From Phycisphaerales bacterium UBA2218 (GTDB taxonomy: Bacteria; Planctomycetota; Phycisphaerae; Sedimentisphaerales; Anaerobacaceae): DNA of 15,696 nt. Under the pieces are notes generated by a model. The model was not told the DNA's origin and did no database searches. It saw nothing but the letters and a program-made list of their open reading frames with translations. Both the position numbers and the translations under genes were made by a program. Numbering within the stretch: position 1 is the first letter of the stretch; the number at the start of each line of letters is the position of its first letter. Positions 7,966 through 15,083 of this stretch are shown here, one piece after another. Location: contig DCUI01000246.1 in NCBI GenBank assembly GCA_002327785.1, positions 1 through 15,696 on the forward strand, in the 5' to 3' direction.

Positions 7966-8073
7966 GTCATACTGAACGAAGTGAACCATCTGGCCTGCGA
8001 ATCGAGAGTGCCCGCGGCATTCATGGGTTGTATCCTGTACGGCGGCCAGATCCTTCGCTTCGCTCAGGATGGC
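7966..8073 (+). repeat. Imperfect long palindrome (MITE/REP-like element), about 108 bp
   Basis: Left arm 7966-7999 begins GTCATACTGAACGAAGTGAA. The right arm, 8040-8073, read in reverse begins GCCATCCTGAGCGAAGCGAA. The 34-base arms match at about 26 positions and both continue into ATCTGGCC; a 40-base centre separates them. The right end (GATCCTTCGCTTCGCTCAGG) is the wording of a repeat found dispersed in many bacterial genomes, where it yields spurious peptides reading LSEAKDL; the minus strand here reads exactly ILSEAKDLA. It fills most of the 145-base gap between the hemC-cobA-hemD stop and ahbC. It encodes no protein and could fold in the operon mRNA as a long hairpin. Confidence 0.7.
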
Positions 8074-8099
8074 GATTCTGTGCTTCTGATAGGAAGGCA

Positions 8100-9257
8100 A
8101 TGATTAATGTCTCGAAACTGTATTGCGGCCTGGGCGGCCGGTCGGATGACCTGCGGTATCGCAGGGATCGCGAGGTCGGCCCGGTCGTTGCCTATAACTG
8201 CACCCGTCGGTGTAACCTGCGATGCCTGCACTGCTACAGTGCCTCCGATTCCGGTTGTGGCGAGTATGAAATGACTACGGACCAGGCAAAACGATTCCTG
8301 GGCCAACTCAAGGATGCCAAGACCCCGGTCTGTCTCTTCAGCGGCGGCGAGCCCCTGCTTCGTCGTGACCTCTTCGATCTCCTGGGCGAGGCCAGGCGAA
8401 TCGGGCTGCCGACGGTCATCTCGACCAACGGCACGCAGATCGATGCCGAGGTGGCCCGCCGGCTCCGCGAGGCGAACCTGCGCTACGTGGGTGTCTCGCT
8501 CGACGGGCAGGAGCCGTTCCACGACAGGTTTCGCCAGGTCAAGGGCAGTTTTCAGGCGGCTCTTGTCGGTATCGAGCATTGCCGTCAGGCCGGCCTGCGA
8601 ACGGGTCTTCGCTTCACGATCACGCAAGCCAATGCGGACCAAGTCCCGGCGGTCTTCGACATTGCCCGCGACATCGGCGTGCGGCGGATCTGTTTCTACC
8701 ATCTTGTCCGCAGCGGCCGAGCCGCCCAGTTGCAGGAGCAGGGGCCGGCGCGGGGGCAAACGCGGCTCGTGCTTGATACGATCTTCGACCGGACCCGCGA
8801 GTTCGTCGAGCGGAACATGGTGGATGAGGTGCTCACCGTGGGCAACCACGCCGATGGACCCTATCTGTTGCTGCGGATGCAGCGGGAGAATCATCCAGGC
8901 TTTGCGCAGGCCCAGGACCTGCTTCTGGCCAACGGCGGCAACCGCGTTGGCGACAAGATCGCCTGCGTTGCCTGGGACGGCGTCGTGTACCCCGACCAGT
9001 TCTGGCGCAACTACCCGCTCGGCAACGTCACGGAGAGGCCCTTCAAGGAGATCTGGTCGAACACCGCCGATCCGGTTCTGACGAAGCTCCGCAACAAGGA
9101 CATGTTCGCCGACCTGCGATGTCTGAAGTGCCAGTGGTTCCGTCTGTGCAAGGGCAACTACCGATTCCTCGACTCCGATCCGGCGGATGTCCACTGGCTC
9201 AATGAGCCCGCCTGCTACCTCGCGGACGAAGAGACGGGGTTTACAGTCAGCAAATGA
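8100..9257 (+). CDS. ahbC: Radical SAM heme-biosynthesis enzyme, AhbC/NirJ type
   Basis: A 385-residue radical SAM protein with a SPASM-like second cluster region. The SAM-cluster motif is Cys38-x3-Cys42-x2-Cys45 (CNLRCLHC), followed by FSGGEPLLR and STNGT. C-terminal cysteines 289, 341, 344, 350 and 372 are placed to hold a second 4Fe-4S cluster. The N-terminus (MINVSKLYCGLGGRSDDLRY), NHADGPYLLLR, NGGNR, YPDQFWRNYPLGNVTERPF and PACYLADEE fit the AhbC/NirJ group. AhbC removes the acetate side chains at C12 and C18 of 12,18-didecarboxysiroheme, giving Fe-coproporphyrin III; NirJ acts on the same scaffold for heme d1. The AhbC-like start and the hemA/hemB context favour AhbC, with NirJ as the main alternative. 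An AGGAAGG lies just before the ATG at 8100; the frame runs further up through the repeat element, but that part has no homology. Same strand as the fusion gene, so probably one operon. Confidence 0.8.
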   Translation: MINVSKLYCGLGGRSDDLRYRRDREVGPVVAYNCTRRCNLRCLHCYSASDSGCGEYEMTTDQAKRFLGQLKDAKTPVCLFSGGEPLLRRDLFDLLGEARRIGLPTVISTNGTQIDAEVARRLREANLRYVGVSLDGQEPFHDRFRQVKGSFQAALVGIEHCRQAGLRTGLRFTITQANADQVPAVFDIARDIGVRRICFYHLVRSGRAAQLQEQGPARGQTRLVLDTIFDRTREFVERNMVDEVLTVGNHADGPYLLLRMQRENHPGFAQAQDLLLANGGNRVGDKIACVAWDGVVYPDQFWRNYPLGNVTERPFKEIWSNTADPVLTKLRNKDMFADLRCLKCQWFRLCKGNYRFLDSDPADVHWLNEPACYLADEETGFTVSK

Positions 9258-9354
9258 CGGCTTACAATCTGTGGTGAGTTGCCCCCCGATCCGTGTGGGC
9301 TGTGGGCTGGGGCGAAAGCCAACAACAAATAGTGAATTGTAAAGGGTAAATCCT

Positions 9355-10329
9355 ATGCCCTTTCCTGGGATTCGAATGCGGCGGCTTCGCACCAGCGCCA
9401 CGTTGCGGCGGATGGTCCGAGAGACTTCCCTGAGTGTGGATGATTTCGTTTATCCGCTCTTTGTCCGGGCGGGCGAAGGGACCAGAAAGCCGATCTCCTC
9501 GATGACCGATTGCTTCCATTTCTCGCCGGACTTGATTGCCGAGGAGGCCGCCGAGGTTGCTTCGCTGGGGATTCCCGCCGTGCTGTTGTTCGGCCTGCCC
9601 GAGAAGAAGGACGAGCAGGGCTCGGAAGCTTGGTCGGAGGATGGCCCGGTGCAGCAGGCAATCCGCGAGATCAAGAAGCAGACGCCGGAGTTGCTGGTCA
9701 TCACGGACGTGTGCCTTTGCGAATACACCAGCACGGGCCATTGCGGCGTGATCCGGGACGGCAAGGTGGACAACGACCCCACGTGCGAGCTGCTGGCGAA
9801 AATGGCCTTGTCGCACGCCCAGGCGGGCACCGATATCGTCGCGCCCTCAGACATGATGGACGGCCGCGTCCGGGCGATCCGCGATGCGCTGGAGCAGAAC
9901 GGTTTCCAGGACGTCGCCATCTTGTCCTACGCAGCCAAGTTCGCCTCCGCGTTCTACGGCCCGTTCCGCGACGCCGCCGAATCGGCCCCGGCGTTCGGTG
10001 ACCGCAAGACCTATCAGATGGACCCGGCCAACGCCCGCGAGGCGCTCCGCGAGATCGAGCTGGACATTGAGGAGGGCGCGGACATGGTCATGGTCAAGCC
10101 GGCCTTGAGTTATCTCGATGTGATCCGCCGGGCTCGCGAGCGGTTCGATTGCCCTATCGCCGCGTACAACGTCAGCGGCGAATACATGATGCTCAACGCC
10201 GCTGCCGACGCCGGCCTGATCGACCGCGACGCCGCCATGATGGAGGTCTTGACCTCGATCAAGCGAGCGGGCGCCGACATCATCCTGACGTATTTCGCGA
10301 AGTCCGCCGCCAGGCTCCTTCGCACATGA
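9355..10329 (+). CDS. hemB: Delta-aminolevulinic acid dehydratase (porphobilinogen synthase)
   Basis: A 324-residue porphobilinogen synthase, which condenses two 5-aminolevulinates to porphobilinogen in the cytoplasm, feeding the HemC domain encoded upstream. Active-site lysines are Lys195 (SYAAKFASAFYGPFRDA) and Lys248 (MVMVKPALSYLD). The metal site is Cys120, Cys122 and Cys130 in DVCLCEYTSTGHCG, which marks the zinc-dependent type rather than the aspartate-rich magnesium type. Length and motif order are typical. The ATG at 9355 has AGGG eight bases upstream; an internal ATG at 9376 (MRRLRTSATL) is a possible alternative because family members often begin near that motif. The 97-base gap from ahbC has no visible terminator, so it is probably in the same transcript. 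Confidence 0.96.
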   Translation: MPFPGIRMRRLRTSATLRRMVRETSLSVDDFVYPLFVRAGEGTRKPISSMTDCFHFSPDLIAEEAAEVASLGIPAVLLFGLPEKKDEQGSEAWSEDGPVQQAIREIKKQTPELLVITDVCLCEYTSTGHCGVIRDGKVDNDPTCELLAKMALSHAQAGTDIVAPSDMMDGRVRAIRDALEQNGFQDVAILSYAAKFASAFYGPFRDAAESAPAFGDRKTYQMDPANAREALREIELDIEEGADMVMVKPALSYLDVIRRARERFDCPIAAYNVSGEYMMLNAAADAGLIDRDAAMMEVLTSIKRAGADIILTYFAKSAARLLRT

Positions 10330-10358
10330 CAAAGCACGGACTATGGGAGTGACCGACC

Positions 10359-11192
10359 ATGACAGGACAACGCTTTTCCCCTTGGACGAATCAGTCGTTG
10401 AATATCATGCGGACCTTGTGTGTTCTCTCCACGGCAGCGCTGACCCCGTTGGGTTGTGCGACGAAGGAGGGCGCCGCGACCGAAGGCCGCTGGATCAGCC
10501 TCTTCAACGGCAAGGACCTGACGGGCTGGACGCCCAAGATCACCGGCAGCGAGCTGGGCGAGAACGACAAGGACACCTTCCGTGTCCAGGATGGCCTGCT
10601 GACGGTGGCCTACGATCAGTATGAGAAGTTCAACGGCGAGTTCGGGCACCTGTTCTACAAGGACTTGTTCTCCCACTACCGCCTGCGGGTGGAGTATCGG
10701 TTTCTCGGTGAACAGACGCCCGGCGGCCCCGGCTGGGCCTTTCGCAACAGCGGCATGATGGTCCACTGCCAGCCGCCTGCGACGATGACGAAAGACCAGA
10801 GCTTCCCCGTCTGCATCGAGGTCCAGCTTCTCGGCGGCCCCGGCACGGGCGAACGCTCCACCGGCAACCTGTGCACCCCCGGCACACACGTCGTGATGAA
10901 CGATCAGCTCGTTACCCAGCACTGCATTGACTCGACGTCCAAGACCTATCACGGCGACCAGTGGGTGACGGCCGAGGTCGAGGTTCACGGCAACCGCCTG
11001 ATCCGCCACGTCGTCAACGGAGAAATCGTACTCGAATATTCCGAGCCGCAGCTTGACGACAGCGACGCCGACGCCCGGAAACGGCTCGAGGCCGGCGCCG
11101 ACCACATGCTCACCGAGGGCTACATCTCGCTCCAGGCGGAGAGCCACCCCGTGCAATTCCGCAAGGTCGAGCTGCTGCCCTTGGCGGAATAG
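10359..11192 (+). CDS. DUF1080 (3-keto-disaccharide hydrolase-like) lipoprotein
   Basis: A 277-residue protein of the DUF1080 family, a concanavalin-like beta-sandwich. Typical markers are WISLFNGKDLTGWTPK near the mature N-terminus, FRVQDGLLTV, YRLRVEYRF, FRNSGMMVHC and IEVQLLGG in the middle, and GYISLQAESHPVQFRKVELLP at the end. Some family members hydrolyse 3-keto-glycosides; the substrate here is unknown. The N-terminus has a hydrophobic stretch ending in LTPLGC, so Cys33 is a likely lipidation site and the protein is probably membrane-anchored outside the cytoplasm. GGGAG nine bases before the ATG supports the start at 10359; the internal ATG at 10407 has no ribosome binding site. It lies 29 bases after hemB with no terminator between them and may be co-transcribed with the heme genes, although no functional link is evident. 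It could instead serve carbohydrate use with the downstream glycoside hydrolase. Confidence 0.88.
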   Translation: MTGQRFSPWTNQSLNIMRTLCVLSTAALTPLGCATKEGAATEGRWISLFNGKDLTGWTPKITGSELGENDKDTFRVQDGLLTVAYDQYEKFNGEFGHLFYKDLFSHYRLRVEYRFLGEQTPGGPGWAFRNSGMMVHCQPPATMTKDQSFPVCIEVQLLGGPGTGERSTGNLCTPGTHVVMNDQLVTQHCIDSTSKTYHGDQWVTAEVEVHGNRLIRHVVNGEIVLEYSEPQLDDSDADARKRLEAGADHMLTEGYISLQAESHPVQFRKVELLPLAE

Positions 11193-11262
11193 GCGGATGC
11201 CCTCCTCATCTCTGCTTGCGGCCATCATCCTCGTCGGATGGTATGCTGGTGGTGTGCCTGAA

Positions 11263-11290
11263 TTGGGTGACACGGCAACTGTGATATAGA
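11263..11290 (+). promoter_or_regulatory. Candidate promoter of the secreted glycoside hydrolase gene
   Basis: TTGGGT (11263-11268), a 16-base spacer and TATAGA (11285-11290) lie about 46 bases before the ATG at 11337. The -10 is preceded by TGA, making an extended -10 element (TGnTATA). The -35 is weak. The position in the 144-base gap after the DUF1080 gene is right for independent transcription. Confidence 0.4.
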
Positions 11291-11336
11291 TAGAAAGTCG
11301 TGTCCAATGGGGTCGAGGCGGTTGCCGGGAGGAGCC

Positions 11337-14144
11337 ATGTTGTCACAAAGATCGTTTGGTGGTATGCGCCTGGGTCTGGCGGAGTTCGTTCTCTTGGTTC
11401 TGGTGTCGCAGGGGGCGGCCGGCAGGGAGGCCCTCTGGATCGAGGGGGAGCAGTACGTCATCTCCACGTTCAACCGTCATGGGTGGTACCAGAACACGAA
11501 CATTGTGAAGGGCCTTCTGTCGCCGGGGACGCCGGGTGTGTCCGAGGGCGGCTGGCACACGCACTATACGAATAGCGGCTCCGAGCAGGCTGCGGCTGTG
11601 TATCGATTCACCGTCGCCGAGGGCGGCAGCTACACGTGGTGGGTTCGCCTCAATCCGTTCCGCAACAGCAACGGCGGGGGCAACTACAGTTACCGCCAGC
11701 GGAGCCTGGGCGGATCGTGGAGTCCGTGGCAGAGTCTGGATGTCTCCGAGTCCCGCGACGGCATGATCGACCTGGTCGATCCCGGCATCGACATTCGTTT
11801 CATTGCGTGGTGTTTCGGGGATCGGTTTGAATTCTCGCCCGGTTCGTATGAGCTGGAGGTGCGGCTTTCCCGCCGCGATGGGGACAAGGACAATCACGGC
11901 GGCATCGACGTCATGGCGTTTGTGAACTTCCCCTGGGCGCCGACGGGGACTGTTCCGCCACCCACGAATGGGCCGACCGTCGGACCCAACATCTGGTTCA
12001 TGCTCATGGCCGGTCCGGATGCGTTCTCCCCGGATTCCATTATCGACATGAGCCGTCTGATCGAGAAGCCCGCCGGCTCGCATGGTTTTCTTCTCAGCCG
12101 AGGCAAGGATTTTGCCTTCGAGGACGGGATGCTCGTGAAGTTCTGGGCTATCGACGCCTCCATGACCGAAACGGTCGAAGCCCAGGAGCGGCAAGCGAGG
12201 TTCTATGCCAAACATGGTATCAACATGATCCGCCAGCATCCGGTCCAAAGCGTGCTCGGCTCGCTCCGGCGCGACGGCGACCGCCGGCACCTCGACCCCG
12301 AGCGGCTCGACAGGCTCGACCGGTGGTTCAGCATCCTGAAGGAACACGGCATCTACATGACGTGGTCGATCTTCTACCATCACGCAGTCCTGCCGGATGA
12401 GGGGATCGACCCGGCTCTCTACAGCGAATTGCCCAGCAGCGGGGGTGGCAAAGACACCTACGGCATGGCCACGTTTATCGAGGAATACCAGGATTCGCAA
12501 TGGGACTACGCGAAATTGCTTCTGAGCCACGTGAATCCATACACGGGGCTGGCCTACAAGGACGATCCGGCCCTGGCTGTCGTCGAGGCGCGGAATGAGG
12601 ACAGTGTGTTCTTTCACAACCCGCTGGGCGACGCTTTCGTGCGGGGCCAGTCCCATCCGCATCACGCCGCTCGGCTCAAGCAGATATGGCGGCAGTGGGT
12701 CAAGAACCGATACGGCAATGACGCCGCTCTGGAGCAGGCGTGGGGCGCGGGTCTGAAAAAGACGACGACCCACAATAGCGACGGGTCGGTGCGGAGCCGG
12801 TCCGACTCGGTGGACGAGATGAACATGTACCTGTACGCCGCTTGGGAGATGGAAGGGGACGGTCCCCGCTCGAACAAGACCGCCGAGCGGATCCGCATGG
12901 GTGATTTCATTCGCTTCCTGGCCGAGATGCAGCGGCGCACGTATGCGACCTACGAGCAACGGCTGCGCGAGCTGGGCTACAAGGGCGTGACCGTGAGCAC
13001 GGCGTGGAGGGCCGGCGGCCCGGCGGCCGACGCGGCCAACCTCTGGACCGACGACGCGATGGGAGCCATCGACCGGCACAACTACTGCGGCGGCGGGGCG
13101 GGTGGGCACGGCATTACGACCGGGGCGGTGAACAACGGAACGCATACGGACAGGCCCGGCCGCGGCCTTCTGTCCAGCGGTCTGTGGCAGGTCGAAGACA
13201 AACCCTTTATCATGACTGAATGGACGCAGAAACCGCCCAACCAGTGGAAGGCCGAGATCGCTCCGTTGATGGTTTTCTACGGCATGGGCCTGCAGGGCTG
13301 GGACGCGCTGTATCACTTTGCCGGCTCGCGCAGCGCGATGGGCGACGGCTGGCCCGGCATGAGTTCCTATGTCACGGAAACCCCGCACTACATCGGCCAA
13401 TTCCCTGCGCTGGCCTTCGCCCTCTACAATGGCCATTTCGACGAGGGCTCCGTTGTCGCGGCTCGTCGGCTGGCCCCGGCGGACATCTTTGCCGGCGTGG
13501 ATGCCCTGGAGCAGAAGCAAGGGGCCACAGGCTATGATGAGAACGAGTTATTGGCACAGGGAGATACCCCGGTCGAGGCGCTTGCCGTCGGATGCGTGAC
13601 GCTCAAGATTGCCGAGGGCCAGGGGCCCTCTCAAACCGCCGAATTGTCCGGCTGGCTGAATGCCCGGACACGGACCGTCCGCAGCAACACCGGGCAGCTC
13701 ACATGGGACTACGGACGCAGAGTCGTGCTCGTACACTCGCCCAAAACGCAGGGCGTGATTGGTTTCGCCGCCGGGGGAACCTATGACCTTCCCGGCGTGG
13801 CAATTGAGGCGATTGACACGCCACACGTTGTCCTGTTGTTCACGCCTTTGGACAACCGCTCCCTGATCGAGTCTGAACACGTCCTGATCACGGCAATGGC
13901 GCAGGACAAACAACTGGGCGCCGTCTACAATGAGGCCGGAACGGAATTGCTCCAAACGGGCGGCCCGCCGCTCTTGCTGGAGCCGGTGCAGGCGACCATC
14001 ACGTTCAAAGGCAACCCGGTGACGTCGATCAGGGTTGTGGATGTCTACGGTGTTCCGACTGACAGAGAGGTCGAGCACGACGGCAATACCGTCCGAATCG
14101 ACGGCCGTTACGCCACTTACTACTACGAGGTCAACAGGCATTAA
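11337..14144 (+). CDS. Large secreted glycoside hydrolase, clan GH-A-like
   Basis: A 935-residue exported protein. After a signal peptide (about 1-30, ending VSQGAAG), an aromatic- and glycine-rich beta-sandwich domain (about 31-205) resembles a carbohydrate-binding module. A TIM barrel follows from about 215: AFEDGMLVKFWAID, KHGINMIRQHPVQS, ILKEHGIYMTWSIFYHH. Glu421 in VVEARNEDS follows Asn420, the Asn-Glu pattern of the clan A acid/base residue. Glu628 in FIMTEWTQKP is the likely nucleophile. A C-terminal beta-sandwich ends the protein. This predicts retaining hydrolysis of a polysaccharide or oligosaccharide outside the cytoplasm; the exact GH family (GH5-like, GH42-like or other) and substrate cannot be read. 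The ATG at 11337 is preferred because GGGAGGAG lies directly upstream; ATGs at 11307 and 11364 are alternatives. It converges on the stress-protein gene with an 81-base gap and no obvious terminator. Confidence 0.8.
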   Translation: MLSQRSFGGMRLGLAEFVLLVLVSQGAAGREALWIEGEQYVISTFNRHGWYQNTNIVKGLLSPGTPGVSEGGWHTHYTNSGSEQAAAVYRFTVAEGGSYTWWVRLNPFRNSNGGGNYSYRQRSLGGSWSPWQSLDVSESRDGMIDLVDPGIDIRFIAWCFGDRFEFSPGSYELEVRLSRRDGDKDNHGGIDVMAFVNFPWAPTGTVPPPTNGPTVGPNIWFMLMAGPDAFSPDSIIDMSRLIEKPAGSHGFLLSRGKDFAFEDGMLVKFWAIDASMTETVEAQERQARFYAKHGINMIRQHPVQSVLGSLRRDGDRRHLDPERLDRLDRWFSILKEHGIYMTWSIFYHHAVLPDEGIDPALYSELPSSGGGKDTYGMATFIEEYQDSQWDYAKLLLSHVNPYTGLAYKDDPALAVVEARNEDSVFFHNPLGDAFVRGQSHPHHAARLKQIWRQWVKNRYGNDAALEQAWGAGLKKTTTHNSDGSVRSRSDSVDEMNMYLYAAWEMEGDGPRSNKTAERIRMGDFIRFLAEMQRRTYATYEQRLRELGYKGVTVSTAWRAGGPAADAANLWTDDAMGAIDRHNYCGGGAGGHGITTGAVNNGTHTDRPGRGLLSSGLWQVEDKPFIMTEWTQKPPNQWKAEIAPLMVFYGMGLQGWDALYHFAGSRSAMGDGWPGMSSYVTETPHYIGQFPALAFALYNGHFDEGSVVAARRLAPADIFAGVDALEQKQGATGYDENELLAQGDTPVEALAVGCVTLKIAEGQGPSQTAELSGWLNARTRTVRSNTGQLTWDYGRRVVLVHSPKTQGVIGFAAGGTYDLPGVAIEAIDTPHVVLLFTPLDNRSLIESEHVLITAMAQDKQLGAVYNEAGTELLQTGGPPLLLEPVQATITFKGNPVTSIRVVDVYGVPTDREVEHDGNTVRIDGRYATYYYEVNRH

Positions 14145-14225
14145 CCTCCATCATCCGCGGGCGGTGTGTATCGTGCAGCGGCTCGATTGCAGGCGGGAGG
14201 AAGTTCCGCGACGCGATCGCCGGCG

Positions 14226-14744
14226 TCACGCCTCCAACCTCGTGCGGTAGCTCAGGGGGACAATGAGCACTGCACACTCGGCCCGGGAGGCGATTTTCTC
14301 TGTGACGGCCCCGAAGAGGGTCTTTTCCAGTGTTTTGTGGCCGTGGCGGCCCAGCACGATCAGGTCGATCTGACGTTCGTGGGCGAACTGGAGAATCTGC
14401 TGATGGTCCTTGCCCACGCGGATCTCGACCTTGAGCTCGACGCCCTGAGGCAAGCGCGACCGGTAGGTTTGGTCGATCCGCTCGTCGATGTCGCGTTTGG
14501 CCTTGTTGTCCACATCCTCGACTTCGTAGATGTAGGTCTTCCAGAACTGGGCGTCCGATTCCGGGATGACGTGGAGGAGGTACAACTCGCTGCCGGGCCG
14601 TCGGCCTGCGGCGTCCACGGCAAAGGAGAACGCGAAATCCGCATTCTCCGAGAAGTCCGTGCAGAACAGGATTCGCTGGAAACGCGTCTTTGCCAAATCG
14701 ATCGTATCCATCGTCTTCGAAGCCTCCCAAGGGTCGTTCACCAT
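14226..14744 (-). CDS. Universal stress protein, UspA family
   Basis: A 172-residue single-domain universal stress protein, a cytoplasmic nucleotide-binding regulator or stress-survival protein. It shows RILFCTDFSENADFAFSFA at the first strand and helix, LYLLHVIPE, and IDLIVLGRHGHKTLEKTLFG. The latter is the ATP-binding G-x2-G-x9-G pattern; the position after the last glycine is Ala rather than the usual Ser/Thr. It closes with ASRAECAVLIVP. A central charged segment (about 65-90) is slightly longer than in compact Usp proteins. The start is uncertain: 14744 follows AGGTGG very closely, while the ATG at 14711 (161 residues) has GGGAGG eleven bases upstream. A perfect TATAAT lies about 33 bases before 14744. 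The gene diverges from clpB, fitting a shared stress role. Confidence 0.88.
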   Translation of the reverse strand: MVNDPWEASKTMDTIDLAKTRFQRILFCTDFSENADFAFSFAVDAAGRRPGSELYLLHVIPESDAQFWKTYIYEVEDVDNKAKRDIDERIDQTYRSRLPQGVELKVEIRVGKDHQQILQFAHERQIDLIVLGRHGHKTLEKTLFGAVTEKIASRAECAVLIVPLSYRTRLEA

Positions 14745-14776
14745 GCCACCTGCAAAACGATATCCGATCGTGCCCC

Positions 14777-14782
14777 ATTATA
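14777..14782 (-). promoter_or_regulatory. -10 box of the usp promoter
   Basis: The minus strand carries a perfect TATAAT at 14782-14777. No good -35 lies 16-18 bases upstream (GTGTCC or GGTGTC at best), so the promoter may need an activator. A start near 14770 leaves a leader of about 26 bases before the ATG at 14744. Confidence 0.5.
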
Positions 14783-14870
14783 CGGAACGCGTCCCATCGG
14801 ACACCCGAAATTCCAGACAGGTCAAAGCTGTCGGCTCAGGCCGGCCGGATTGGATAATCCCGTTCTGTAA

Positions 14871-14922
14871 CCTGCGGCTGCCCACGTTCTGGGCGAGCCC
14901 GCATCGCGCGCTGGGCCGCAGG
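14871..14922 (+). other. 52-base stem-loop upstream of clpB
   Basis: CCTGCGG (14871-14877) pairs with CCGCAGG (14916-14922). After a three-base bulge, CCCA (14881-14884) pairs with TGGG (14912-14915). The loop contains a further small hairpin (GGGCGAGCCC, 14891-14900). It lies 161 bases before the clpB start. Its role is unknown; it could be a regulatory RNA structure or a repeat. Confidence 0.4.
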
Positions 14923-15083
14923 CCATGCGAACCTGCCAGTTTGGCATCCGCCATTCGGTCTTTCACGAGATATAAATGCATTTGCCGCAATGGTTTACGG
15001 ATTCTCTCCGTTCCGGCACGCGGTTTGCGGAAACTCGTTCAGTATTCGTAAGCCATGTGAAATCCTATGCTTAGGACCCGGAA

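Larger units (their letters stand above)
14745..15083. other. Divergent spacer between usp and clpB
   Basis: These 339 bases hold the usp -10 box at 14777-14782 and a GC-rich stem-loop at 14871-14922. The clpB ribosome binding site is AGGA at 15073-15076. No CIRCE operator (TTAGCACTC inverted repeat), no clear sigma32-type promoter and no convincing sigma70 pair for clpB were seen. Open frames here have no recognisable product. Confidence 0.55.

Noticed and set aside
7816..8100. Minus-strand 94-codon open frame containing ILSEAKDLA
   Set aside because: This is the well-known spurious translation of a dispersed palindromic repeat and overlaps the HemD C-terminus antisense.
8064..9401. Minus-strand 445-codon open frame opposite ahbC
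   Set aside because: The plus strand carries the radical SAM cysteine motifs and a full-length match; the antisense product has no recognisable features.
11343..13520. Minus-strand 725-codon open frame opposite the glycoside hydrolase
   Set aside because: High GC coding DNA often leaves long antisense frames open. It has no recognisable motifs, is rich in Arg, Gly, His, Pro and Val, and the plus-strand frame has signal peptide, catalytic motifs and ribosome binding site.
14145..14225. Terminator between the glycoside hydrolase and usp genes
   Set aside because: Only short 5-bp stems with no T run were found, such as GACGC/GCGTC, which is not enough to call.
14166..14870. Plus-strand 234-codon open frame opposite the stress-protein gene
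   Set aside because: Antisense shadow of the Usp gene, whose G-x2-G-x9-G motif and TATAAT promoter are clear on the minus strand.
14971..14976. TATAAA as a clpB -10 box
   Set aside because: The only TTGACA-like hexamer upstream (TTGGCA, 14941) is 24 bases away, too far for a sigma70 promoter; other pairs are no better.
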